A stretch of 6,842 bases of DNA from JASFJH01 sp050117725 (GTDB taxonomy: Bacteria; Pseudomonadota; Gammaproteobacteria; AKS1), in contig JASFME010000125.1 of NCBI GenBank assembly GCA_050117725.1, forward strand, positions 1 to 6,842, written 5' to 3'. Positions 1 to 6,384 of this stretch are shown piece by piece. The notes below the pieces were generated by a model. It saw nothing but the letters and a program-made list of their open reading frames with translations. It had not been told where the DNA came from and did not search any database. The position numbers and the translations under genes are program-made. Every line of letters starts with the position of its first letter. Positions within the stretch are counted from its first letter, which is position 1.

Positions 1-510
1 TCCATCACGCGCTGCGATAGCATAGCCCCTGACTTCTTTTGTGCTACGCAAGTGCATTTGTTGAGATCCTGTTTCCTCTCCTCTGCCTGTTGGACTGTCT
101 GAATGTTTCGCAGTAGTCTGTGACGGGGGAAAACCGGATAATGAACCGGGTTCCCAATAGGGTGGCCAGTTGTAGTATTTGTAATATTCAATTTCATATT
201 GTCTTGAGACTTCCCTGTCGGCACTGACTGGCGGGCTGCCTTCGATCTGTTTGCGGGTCAACTCGATGCACAGAGTCCTGTCGTCTTCCCTGACTTCACC
301 CACGGCAACCGGGGATATGAGAACGCGTCTGCCCATAAGCCAGCTGCCGGTATTTACCACCAGATAGCGTACTGCCCAGGTCATGTCATCGAAGTAAAAC
401 GCCTCCACGCTGCCTATCTCACCATCGACGGCCAGTAGAGTGTAACGTCGCAATTCCCTGGTTGTTTGCAGCAGGTTCACAGGTTTCACGCTCTGTAGCA
501 GAGTATTCAT
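1..510 (-). CDS. Tandem PRC-barrel domain protein (C-terminus beyond window)
   Basis: The minus-strand frame is open from the ATG at 510 to the window edge, 170 codons with no stop, so the gene is truncated only by the window. Residues about 16-90 read as a PRC-barrel domain (R-R-Y-T-L-L-A-V-D-G-E-I-G-S-V-E, then DDMTWAVRYLVV and LMGRRVLISP). A low-complexity Tyr/Trp/Pro linker follows (about 105-150), and at 156-170 the text LRSTKEVRGYAIAARDG looks like the opening of a second PRC barrel. PRC barrels are small beta domains known from RimM, the photosynthetic reaction-centre H subunit and many stand-alone stress-associated proteins; the function of this two-barrel type is not established. No signal peptide or membrane helix is seen. 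Its ATG overlaps the stop of the upstream baeRF gene (ATGA, 507-510), so the two are probably translationally coupled. The domain call is solid; the cellular role is unknown. Confidence 0.85.
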   Translation of the reverse strand, partial: MNTLLQSVKPVNLLQTTRELRRYTLLAVDGEIGSVEAFYFDDMTWAVRYLVVNTGSWLMGRRVLISPVAVGEVREDDRTLCIELTRKQIEGSPPVSADREVSRQYEIEYYKYYNWPPYWEPGSLSGFPPSQTTAKHSDSPTGRGEETGSQQMHLRSTKEVRGYAIAARDG

Positions 511-920
511 AGTGGCAGATGTGCACGAATTACCGTCGGGTCGACATCTATGAGATCGGCCTCCAACTCGAGCATCAATGACTCACGGACTTCTCTGCTC
601 AGGATGCCAATGAGCATGTCAAAAATCCCATGTGGAGCGATCACGACAAGCCGATCGAACAGGCCCAGTCGTTGGGCCTGTTCAAGGAGACCGCGTGTCA
701 TGTATGTGAAATCTGCCATAACGGGATCGGCATTGACCATGCCCTTCCCTCTCTGCATGGATTCCTGATTATTGAAAAAGGATGACTCACCTATGGTCAT
801 CGTTCCGCTAACGGCTTCGACCAGACCATTAATATCCACCTCGCGTGGTGGTCCACCCGGATCGCCAATTTCAACCATCCTTATCCGTTCACCGTCCGTG
901 ATCAAAACCCAGGTTGTCAT
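507..920 (-). CDS. Host attachment / baeRF-family protein
   Basis: This 137-residue protein matches the 'protein required for attachment to host cells' family, now grouped with the bacterial archaeo-eukaryotic release-factor-like (baeRF) domains. Visible hallmarks are the N-terminal strand TTWVLITDGERIRMVEI, the middle segment LLEQAQRLGLFDRLVVIAPHGIFDMLIGILSREVRESL, and the C-terminal ELEADLIDVDPTVIRAHLP, which corresponds to the family's typical ending. The baeRF relationship suggests a ribosome- or RNA-linked role, but that is family-level inference. The frame also holds an ATG at 959 (150 residues). I chose the ATG at 920 because the family begins at this strand, an AGG lies 6 nt upstream, and the predicted promoter (-10 at 967-972) would start transcription at about 960, leaving no leader for the 959 start. 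The downstream PRC-barrel gene overlaps it by 4 nt. Confidence 0.85.
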   Translation of the reverse strand: MTTWVLITDGERIRMVEIGDPGGPPREVDINGLVEAVSGTMTIGESSFFNNQESMQRGKGMVNADPVMADFTYMTRGLLEQAQRLGLFDRLVVIAPHGIFDMLIGILSREVRESLMLELEADLIDVDPTVIRAHLPL

Positions 921-966
921 CGCCTGTTCATAATCGCTTTGTGTTGTACCGGTTATCATGCTGTCG

Positions 967-972
967 ATTAGA
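967..972 (-). promoter_or_regulatory. Candidate -10 box of the baeRF-PRC unit
   Basis: On the minus strand these bases read TCTAAT, five of six matches to the sigma70 -10 consensus. At 17 bp upstream, where a -35 box should lie, the sequence is TGCGGT, which is not a -35 element. The centre of the palindrome at 991-1014 is 33 bp upstream of the centre of this hexamer, close to the 32 bp expected for a class II Crp/Fnr-type activator site. This suggests an activator-dependent promoter starting at about 960. It is inferred from spacing only. Confidence 0.4.
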
Positions 973-990
973 TATCATGAACCTGCATTA

Positions 991-1014
991 CCGCATTGAA
1001 ATATTTCAATGCGG
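991..1014. promoter_or_regulatory. Perfect 24-bp palindrome, probable operator (copy 1)
   Basis: This is a perfect palindrome with the centre GCATTGAAATATTTCAATGC, flanked by one more C/G pair and a further C/G pair on each side. It lies between the end of tal and the start of the baeRF gene. Twenty-two bases are identical to the palindrome at 2267-2296. The inner core TTGA-N6-TCAA has the geometry of Crp/Fnr-family sites, although the fifth base of each half is A/T-swapped relative to the classic TTGAT. No T-tract follows on either strand, so it does not look like an intrinsic terminator. It is best read as the binding site of a dimeric regulator. Confidence 0.65.
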
Positions 1015-1074
1015 GGCCAATCAGGGTATACGTTACAGAATTTCAAAACGTCCCCCTGTGACAGGGCCTGCAGA

Positions 1075-2172
1075 TTAGCTGGCCATTGAAAGTCGCTTTT
1101 CTTTCAGGACTGCCAGCAATTCGTCATAGGAGTCAGCGAATTTCTGGACCCCCTCTTTTTCCAGTGCCTGTGTGATCTGCGCCAGGTTTATACCCAGCGC
1201 CTCCAATGCTTCGAGTTCCCGTCTGGCGGCATCAACATCAACTTCCAGGTTATTACGCAGATCACCCTGTACCTGGAATGCATCCAGTGTCTCCGGTGGT
1301 ACCGTGTTTACCGTATTCGGCCCGATCAACTGCTCTACGTAAAGCACCCTGGAATACGCCGGATTCTTGGTGCTCGTGCTGGCCCAGAGCGGCCTTTGCG
1401 GTCGCGCGCCACGCCGCTGCTCGGTCTCGAAGGGTGCCGAACTGATATACTCTTTGAAATGCTGGTAGGCCATCTTTACATTGGCAACTGCAATTTTCCC
1501 TTGCAACGCTTGTGCTTCCTGCGTAGCAATTTCCCCCAGGGCTGCGTCAACCTTGTTATCCACCCGGCTGACGAAAAATGATGCAACCGAGGCAACATTT
1601 CCGGGATTGGGATTCGAGGAAAGACCACGGATATAGGCTTCTGCCACTGCCTGGTAGCGTGTCACCGAGAACAGGAGCGTGGCATTGACGTTGATACCCT
1701 CTGCAATAAGCTGTTCGATTGCCAGCAGCCCGGGCACCGTCGCAGGGACCTTGACCATGAGGTTCGGGCGATCCACGGCCCGCCAGAGATGGCGGGCGGC
1801 ATCAATGCTTGCATCGCTGTCATAGGCGAGATGAGGAGAAACTTCCAGGCTGACGAAACCATCATTTCCTCCACTACTGGCATAGACCGGCTCCAGGATG
1901 TCCGCTGCCATTTGTGCATCCTGGATAATCAGCCACTCGTATAGAGTTTCATCATCAATCTTGTTGTCGATTTGTATCAATTCATGGATCGCATCATCGT
2001 AGCTCGTACTAGTGGCGATGGCCTTTTGGAAGATAGTGGGATTACTGGTCACCCCGCGCACCCCCTCGGCGACCAGGGCTTTCAAGCCGCCATCGAGCAA
2101 CAGATTCCGGGCAATGTAGTCCAGCCATATCGACTGGTTATACTCGCTGTATAATGTGAGTATTCTGGACAC
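1075..2172 (-). CDS. tal: Transaldolase
   Basis: Transaldolase moves a dihydroxyacetone unit from sedoheptulose 7-phosphate to glyceraldehyde 3-phosphate in the cytosolic non-oxidative pentose phosphate pathway. From the GTG at 2172 the protein has 365 residues, normal for the longer bacterial Tal type. The N-terminal NQSIWLDYIARNLL and GVTSNPTIFQKAI are family signatures. The Schiff-base lysine is K141 in NLMVKVPAT, and INVNATLLFS and RPLWASTSTKNPAYSRVLYVEQLIGPNTVNTVP follow in the expected order. The frame extends upstream to 2328, but that extension would run through the palindrome at 2267-2296 and adds sequence foreign to the family. GTG at 2172 has a perfect AAGGAG 6 nt upstream; ATG at 2187 has only a weak site and would add five residues. 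It stands alone between two intergenic regions, with its own putative operator upstream. Confidence 0.95.
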   Translation of the reverse strand: MSRILTLYSEYNQSIWLDYIARNLLLDGGLKALVAEGVRGVTSNPTIFQKAIATSTSYDDAIHELIQIDNKIDDETLYEWLIIQDAQMAADILEPVYASSGGNDGFVSLEVSPHLAYDSDASIDAARHLWRAVDRPNLMVKVPATVPGLLAIEQLIAEGINVNATLLFSVTRYQAVAEAYIRGLSSNPNPGNVASVASFFVSRVDNKVDAALGEIATQEAQALQGKIAVANVKMAYQHFKEYISSAPFETEQRRGARPQRPLWASTSTKNPAYSRVLYVEQLIGPNTVNTVPPETLDAFQVQGDLRNNLEVDVDAARRELEALEALGINLAQITQALEKEGVQKFADSYDELLAVLKEKRLSMAS

Positions 2173-2178
2173 CGGCTT

Positions 2179-2184
2179 CTCCTT
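2179..2184 (-). promoter_or_regulatory. Ribosome binding site that sets the tal start
   Basis: The minus strand reads AAGGAG, followed by a 6-nt spacer and the GTG at 2172-2170. This site lies inside the reading frame that would start at ATG 2187, so using the stronger site gives a GTG start and a protein beginning M-S-R-I-L-T-L. That leaves about ten residues before the conserved QSIWLDYI, as in other transaldolases. Confidence 0.65.
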
Positions 2185-2266
2185 CATTACTTGTTCAGCA
2201 CCGCGACATACGGCGCCCCGTGTAATACGTACCTGTTTCAAATTGGAGCCTATGCAATGAAGGTCT

Positions 2267-2296
2267 GCCACGCATTGAAATATTTCAATGCGTGGC
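2267..2296. promoter_or_regulatory. Perfect 30-bp palindrome, probable operator (copy 2)
   Basis: Each half is 15 bp without mismatch: the same 22-bp core as at 991-1014 (inner 20 bp GCATTGAAATATTTCAATGC) extended by CCA/TGG and G/C. It lies 95 bp upstream of the tal GTG (80 bp from the ATG alternative) and 125 bp upstream of the divergent glycosidase gene. It therefore could control tal, the rightward run, or both. No T-tract adjoins it. For tal I see no good -10 at the class II distance; a weak TATTAC at 2222-2227 (minus) is the nearest candidate. Confidence 0.65.
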
Positions 2297-2337
2297 CCAC
2301 TCATCACCACGATGACAGATACCATCAAGCGAAGCGG

Positions 2338-2366
2338 TTATCAGGCCCGTAATCATTTGTTATGCT
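2338..2366 (+). promoter_or_regulatory. Candidate sigma70 promoter for the glycosidase-ATPase run
   Basis: TTATCA (2338-2343) and TATGCT (2361-2366) are separated by exactly 17 bp, each matching consensus at four of six positions. Transcription would begin near 2373, leaving a leader of about 48 nt. It is the only plausible rightward promoter I see in the intergenic region. Because every later gene to the window end overlaps its predecessor, it may serve the whole run. Confidence 0.4.
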
Positions 2367-2392
2367 CCTGACAGGTGCAGTGAATAACAAAT
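2355..2392. repeat. Inverted repeat around the predicted start of transcription
   Basis: Nine-base arms ATTTGTTAT (2355-2363) and ATAACAAAT (2384-2392) are perfectly complementary and separated by 20 nt. A small nested CCTG-A-CAGG (2367-2375) lies between them. The left arm overlaps the candidate -10 box, so the pair could be two half-sites of an operator. A transcript starting near 2373 would lack the left arm, which argues against an RNA hairpin from this promoter. Confidence 0.35.
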
Positions 2393-2420
2393 TCAGTCCA
2401 GAACAGGATGAGTCTCAGCC

Positions 2421-3704
2421 ATGTCGGATAACCGTAGCCGCACAACAGAGGACAACCAGGGAGCAATGGCCGCCGGCTACGACAAGGCAATTGAACTGCT
2501 CCATGCCTGCGGTACCGCCAACGGCTTCGTCGCCTCGCCCAGCGACAACCACAACTATCACCGTATCTGGGCACGTGACGGAGCGATCATCTCGCTTGCG
2601 GCATTGCTCACTGAAGATCTTGAACTTGTGCAGACGGCCCGCCACACCTTCGAGATACTGGCTGAACACCAGGGACCGCATGGCGAAATCCCCAGTAATG
2701 TCGATCCTGTCGCTGAGCGCATCAGTTACGGGGGTACCACCGGGCGCGTCGATGCCGATCTCTGGTTTCTCATCGGCTGCGGGGAATACTGGCAGGCGAC
2801 AGGCGATGATGAGTTCCTGGAAAACCTGCTGCCCGCTATCGAAAAGGTGCGTTTCCTGCTCGGTGCCTGGGAGTTCAACAACCGGGGCTTGCTCTATATA
2901 CCGTTGACCGGCGACTGGGCCGATGAGTACCTGCACAGTGGTTACGTCCTCTACGACCAGTTGCTGTACCTGCAGGCGCTACGCACGCTGGCGCGCATGC
3001 ATGCCACGGTGCACGGCACGAGCGATCATGTACTACAGGAAAAGATCAGTCGCCTGCGCCACCTCATCCGCGCCAACTACTGGTTCGATCACAATGCCGA
3101 TCCCGATGACGCCTATCATGAAGTGCTGTACAGAAAAGGTTTACAAGCTGCCTGCCACTGCGCAGGGAGTTACTGGATGCCATCGTTCTCCCCCAGCGGC
3201 TATGGCTATCGTTTCGATGCCCTGGCCAATGTACTTGCCTCGCTCCTCGACGTTGCCGATGATGAACAGAGCAGCAATGTAGATGCATTCATCGCCGGGG
3301 AGGTAATCGATGACGAACGACCGTTACTCCCCGCGTTTCACCCGGTTATCAAACCCGTGGATGAAGACTGGCAGGATCTGCAGGTAATGTTTTCCTATAC
3401 ATTCAAAAACAGGCCCTACGAGTTTCATAACGGCGGCTTGTGGCCCATGGTGACCGGTTTCTATGTCGCCGACCTGGCGCGGCGGCAGCACACCGGGCAG
3501 GCCCGCGCCTGTCTGCAGGCCGTGCATTGGGCCAATGCCTTGCCCATGGAAAACGAACCATGGGCATTTGCGGAATTCATTCACGGCCAGAACTTCACAC
3601 CGGGTGGCACGCAACACCAGGGCTGGAGCGCGGCCGGGGCCATCATCGGTCATCACGGGCTGAATGGCCAAAGCATCTTCAGGATCGATGATCATGACGC
3701 GTGA
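2421..3704 (+). CDS. Six-hairpin glycosidase, invertase (GH100)- or debranching-like
   Basis: This 427-residue protein has the pattern of (alpha/alpha)6 barrel glycosidases. Marker segments are NHNYHRIWARDGAI (43-56), GEIPSNV then SYGGTTGRVDADLWFLIG (88-119), TGDWADEY followed by YDQLLYLQAL (163-187), and RPYEFHNGGLWPMVTGFYVADLA (331-353). The GRVDADLW and YEFHNGG stretches resemble neutral/alkaline invertases (GH100); WARDG resembles bacterial glycogen-debranching (amylo-1,6-glucosidase-like) proteins, under which such genes are often annotated. Candidate acidic catalytic residues are D111, D165 and E334 or E379, unassigned. No signal peptide or helix is seen, so it should be cytosolic. The next gene is a sucrose-phosphate phosphatase homologue, which favours sucrose or a related glycoside as substrate; that is inference. 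ATG 2421 is the first possible start because a TGA stands in frame at 2409-2411. AGGA lies 11 nt upstream. Confidence 0.75.
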   Translation: MSDNRSRTTEDNQGAMAAGYDKAIELLHACGTANGFVASPSDNHNYHRIWARDGAIISLAALLTEDLELVQTARHTFEILAEHQGPHGEIPSNVDPVAERISYGGTTGRVDADLWFLIGCGEYWQATGDDEFLENLLPAIEKVRFLLGAWEFNNRGLLYIPLTGDWADEYLHSGYVLYDQLLYLQALRTLARMHATVHGTSDHVLQEKISRLRHLIRANYWFDHNADPDDAYHEVLYRKGLQAACHCAGSYWMPSFSPSGYGYRFDALANVLASLLDVADDEQSSNVDAFIAGEVIDDERPLLPAFHPVIKPVDEDWQDLQVMFSYTFKNRPYEFHNGGLWPMVTGFYVADLARRQHTGQARACLQAVHWANALPMENEPWAFAEFIHGQNFTPGGTQHQGWSAAGAIIGHHGLNGQSIFRIDDHDA

Positions 3705-4557
3705 TGTCCTGCTCTGCGCTGATCTCGATCGCACTATCCTGCCCAACGGCGCGCAGCCCGAATCACCGCAGGCGCGGCCACTGCTGCGGAGCCTGGCTGC
3801 CCGTCCCGAAGTCACACTCGTCTACGTGAGCGGCCGTCACCAGGCGTTGCTCGTGCAAGCCATTGAGGAGTATGACCTGCCACTGCCCGACTTTGCTATC
3901 GGTGATGTCGGAACAACCCTGTACGAGATCGCGAATGGGCACTGGCAGGCCTGGCAAGACTGGTACCAGGAGATTGCGCCCGACTGGCGCGGTCGCACCC
4001 AGGAGGAACTGCGCGAATTGTTTGCCGATATCGAATTGCTGCGGCTGCAGGAAGCGGAGAAACAAAATGTCTTCAAGCTCAGTTATTATGCCCCGGTGGA
4101 CACCGAGCAAGATAAATTGCTCGAGCAGATGCGTAACCGGCTCGAGGCGGAAAAAATTCGCGCCAGCCTGATCTGGAGCATTGATGAAATGGCCGACGTC
4201 GGTCTGCTGGACGTGTTGCCGGAACGCGCCACCAAGTTGCATGCCATCGAGTTCCTCATGGCACAAAAGGGCTTTAGTCCCGAACAGACGGTTTTCGCCG
4301 GGGACAGTGGCAATGATCTGCCCGTGCTGGCCAGTGGGCTGCAGGCGGTACTGGTAAGAAATGCCCGCGACGACGTCCGCGATGCTGCATTACGGCGCGC
4401 GCAGGCCAGCGGGCAGCGCGACAGATTGTACCTGGCACAGGGTGGCCTGCTGGGCATGAACGGCAACTATACCGCCGGCGTGCTCGAGGGACTCACCCAC
4501 TTCCTGCCTCATACGCTGGACTGGCTGAGTGACGCATCGACCCGAGAGGTGCAATGA
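3694..4557 (+). CDS. HAD-IIB phosphatase, sucrose-6F-phosphate phosphatase-like
   Basis: The 287-residue protein has all four HAD motifs: DLDRT with nucleophile D10 and acid D12, S46 in VYVSGR, K181 in ERATKLHAIEFL, and D204/D208 in FAGDSGNDLPVL. The cap region NVFKLSYY and the ending GMNGNYTAGVLEGLTHF are typical of sucrose-phosphate phosphatases and close relatives, which remove phosphate from sucrose 6F-phosphate as the last step of sucrose synthesis. Related HAD-IIB enzymes act on mannosylfructose or mannosylglycerate phosphate, so the exact sugar is open. No sucrose-phosphate synthase is visible in the window. I chose the ATG at 3694, which starts two residues before the core strand and has AGGA 9 nt upstream; in-frame ATGs at 3664 and 3688 lie deeper in the preceding gene. 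It overlaps the glycosidase by 11 nt and atpD by 4 nt. Confidence 0.85.
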   Translation: MTRDVLLCADLDRTILPNGAQPESPQARPLLRSLAARPEVTLVYVSGRHQALLVQAIEEYDLPLPDFAIGDVGTTLYEIANGHWQAWQDWYQEIAPDWRGRTQEELRELFADIELLRLQEAEKQNVFKLSYYAPVDTEQDKLLEQMRNRLEAEKIRASLIWSIDEMADVGLLDVLPERATKLHAIEFLMAQKGFSPEQTVFAGDSGNDLPVLASGLQAVLVRNARDDVRDAALRRAQASGQRDRLYLAQGGLLGMNGNYTAGVLEGLTHFLPHTLDWLSDASTREVQ

Positions 4558-5963
4558 ATAGCGGTGACCGGACAGTGGAAAAAGCAGCAGGCGAAATCAT
4601 CGCCATACGCGGCAACGTCGTGGATGTGCGCTTTTCCCCTCCGCTGCCGCCGCGCAATCAGCAGTTGCGGACCGGTCGTGATAACCATGTTGTACTCGAG
4701 GTCCAGACCCATCTTAATGCCACAATGGTACGGTGCATCGCCCTGAACTCCACCCGCAGACTGGGCCGGGGCATGGCAGTACAGGCCACGGGCACCACGC
4801 TGGAGATGCCTGTCGGCGAGGCCCTGCTGGGACGCATGCTCAATGTGTTCGGCGAAGCCATCGACGGTGCCGCCCCTGTCGAGGCACAGGAGTATTGGCC
4901 TGTCCACCGCCCCCTGCTGCCATTGGCAGACCGTACCACCAGTACCGAGATCTTCGAAACCGGTATCAAGGCCATTGACCTGCTCGCACCGCTCGAACGT
5001 GGCGGCAAGTCCGGCATGTTCGGCGGTGCCGGTGTCGGCAAGACCGTGTTGATCAACGAACTCATCAATAACATGGCGGAACAGTACGAGGGGGTCAGCC
5101 TGTTTTGCGGTATCGGTGAACGCCTGCGCGAGGCCGAAGAGATGTATCGTGCCATGCAGGAGTCAGGGGTCCTGCAAAAGGCGGTCCTCATTTACGGCCA
5201 GATGAACGAACCGCCCGGCGCCCGCTTTCGCGTCGGCCACGCGGCGCTAACCGTCGCCGAATACTTTCGCGATGTGGTCAAACGCGACGTCCTGCTGCTC
5301 ATCGACAATGTCTTCCGCTTCGTCCAGTCCGGCACCGAGGTCTCCGGGCTGATGGGTCGCATCCCCTCCCGGGTAGGCTATCAACCCACACTGGCAACGG
5401 AACTCGCCGCGCTGGAGGAGCGCATCTGCAGTTCACGCAGCGGCAGCATTACCTCGGTACAGGCGGTATATGTGCCCGCCGATGATCTGACCGATCCCTC
5501 GGCCACACATATCTTCGCGCACCTGTCGTCCTCCATCGTGCTTTCGCGAAAACGCGCCAGCCAGGGCCTGTATCCCGCCATCGATCCGCTGCAGACCGAT
5601 TCGAAGATGCTCACCCCTGCCATCGTAGGCAAGCGCCATTACCGGGTGGCCCAGACGGTACGCAGCACGCTCGCCGAATACGAAGATCTCAAGGACATCA
5701 TCTCCATGCTGGGTATCGAGGAGCTTTCGCGCGAGGATCGCGACACGGTCAACAAGGCCCGCCGGCTGGAACGCTTTTTGACGCAGCCGTTCTTCGCCAC
5801 CGGGCAATTCACCGGCAAGCAGGGAAAACTGGTCCCCCTGGCACAGACCATCGACGGCTGTGAGCGCATCCTGGCGGGGGAATTCGACGAGGTGAATGAA
5901 AAAGCCTTCTACATGATCGGTTCCATCGATGAGGTCGGCACGACAGGACAAGGCGATGGCTGA
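4554..5963 (+). CDS. atpD: ATP synthase beta subunit, N-ATPase type
   Basis: This is the catalytic beta subunit of an F-type ATPase, 469 residues, on the cytoplasmic F1 head. The Walker A loop GGAGVGKT is at 157-164, the catalytic glutamate is E189 in GIGERLREAEE, the Walker B aspartate is D251 in VLLLIDNVFRF, the adenine-contact region YPAIDPL starts at Y340, and the DELSEED-loop equivalent is EELSRED (389-395). GRIPSRVGYQPTLATE and SITSVQAVYVPADDLTDPSATHIFAHL are canonical. All key catalytic residues are present, so it should be active. The usual GERTREG is GERLREA here. Housekeeping atp operons place beta after gamma; here beta leads and is followed directly by epsilon and AtpQ, the order of the N-ATPase (atpDCQRBEFAG). 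The start ATG overlaps the preceding TGA (ATGA), with GAGAGG 4 nt upstream. Confidence 0.95.
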   Translation: MNSGDRTVEKAAGEIIAIRGNVVDVRFSPPLPPRNQQLRTGRDNHVVLEVQTHLNATMVRCIALNSTRRLGRGMAVQATGTTLEMPVGEALLGRMLNVFGEAIDGAAPVEAQEYWPVHRPLLPLADRTTSTEIFETGIKAIDLLAPLERGGKSGMFGGAGVGKTVLINELINNMAEQYEGVSLFCGIGERLREAEEMYRAMQESGVLQKAVLIYGQMNEPPGARFRVGHAALTVAEYFRDVVKRDVLLLIDNVFRFVQSGTEVSGLMGRIPSRVGYQPTLATELAALEERICSSRSGSITSVQAVYVPADDLTDPSATHIFAHLSSSIVLSRKRASQGLYPAIDPLQTDSKMLTPAIVGKRHYRVAQTVRSTLAEYEDLKDIISMLGIEELSREDRDTVNKARRLERFLTQPFFATGQFTGKQGKLVPLAQTIDGCERILAGEFDEVNEKAFYMIGSIDEVGTTGQGDG

Positions 5964-6384
5964 AAATGACACAGACACTTCCCCGGGCATGCGGCTGCAG
6001 ATCCTGCTGCCGACTGAAGTGCTGGTGGACGAAGAGGTCATCAAGGTGATAGCCGAGGCCGAGAACGGTGAATTCTGTCTGCTGCCCCGGCACATTGATT
6101 TCGTCGCAGCACTGGTACCGGGTGTGTTGTGTTTCTGCGCCAGAGAGGGAGAGGAAAGCTTTGCCGCCGTGGACGAAGGCGTACTCGTAAAATGCGGACG
6201 GGACGTGTTCGTTTCCACCCCTAATGGCGTGCGGGGCACCGATCTGAAGCATCTGCAGGCGCTGGTCGAAGAACATTTCCTCGAGCTGGATGAACATGAA
6301 CGCAAGGCGCGCACGGCACTGGCCCGCCTCGAAGCAGGCGCGCTGCGCGGTTTCCGCGACTTGCAGGAGAAATTCCATGGTTGA
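5956..6384 (+). CDS. atpC: ATP synthase epsilon subunit, N-ATPase type
   Basis: This 142-residue protein is the epsilon subunit, part of the central stalk that links F1 to the c-ring. The N-terminal beta-sandwich (about 12-95) has LQILLPTEVLVDEEVIKVIAEAENGEFCLLPRHIDFVAALVPGVL, matching the family's G-x-F-x-[IL]-L-P-x-H pattern. Residues about 96-140 form the charged C-terminal helices. I chose ATG 5956 because AGGA lies 7 nt upstream; the frame also opens at 5929, deeper inside atpD. A later in-frame ATG at residue 12 would also leave the domain intact. The start overlaps the atpD stop by 8 nt. Position directly after beta fits both ordinary and N-type operons, but its place at the head of the cluster fits the N-type. 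Confidence 0.9.
   Translation: MAENDTDTSPGMRLQILLPTEVLVDEEVIKVIAEAENGEFCLLPRHIDFVAALVPGVLCFCAREGEESFAAVDEGVLVKCGRDVFVSTPNGVRGTDLKHLQALVEEHFLELDEHERKARTALARLEAGALRGFRDLQEKFHG

Noticed and set aside
991..1014. Palindrome as an intrinsic terminator for tal
   Set aside because: No T-tract follows on either strand, the centre is AT-rich with no loop, and the near-identical copy at 2267-2296 lies upstream of genes on both sides, where a terminator would make no sense.
1054..1066. CCCTGT-G-ACAGGG inverted repeat just after the tal stop, as a terminator
   Set aside because: The stem is only 5-6 bp with a one- to three-base loop, and the nearest T run on the minus strand is four bases long and about five bases away; too weak to call.
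2173..2328. N-terminal extension of tal to ATG 2328
   Set aside because: It would include the 30-bp palindrome and a cysteine-rich stretch absent from transaldolases, with no ribosome site at 2328.
2415..2936. Minus-strand open frame of 173 codons opposite the glycosidase gene
   Set aside because: Antisense to a well-supported glycosidase; no recognisable domain. The same holds for the minus-strand frames at 3324-3815, 3763-4266 and 5809-6660.
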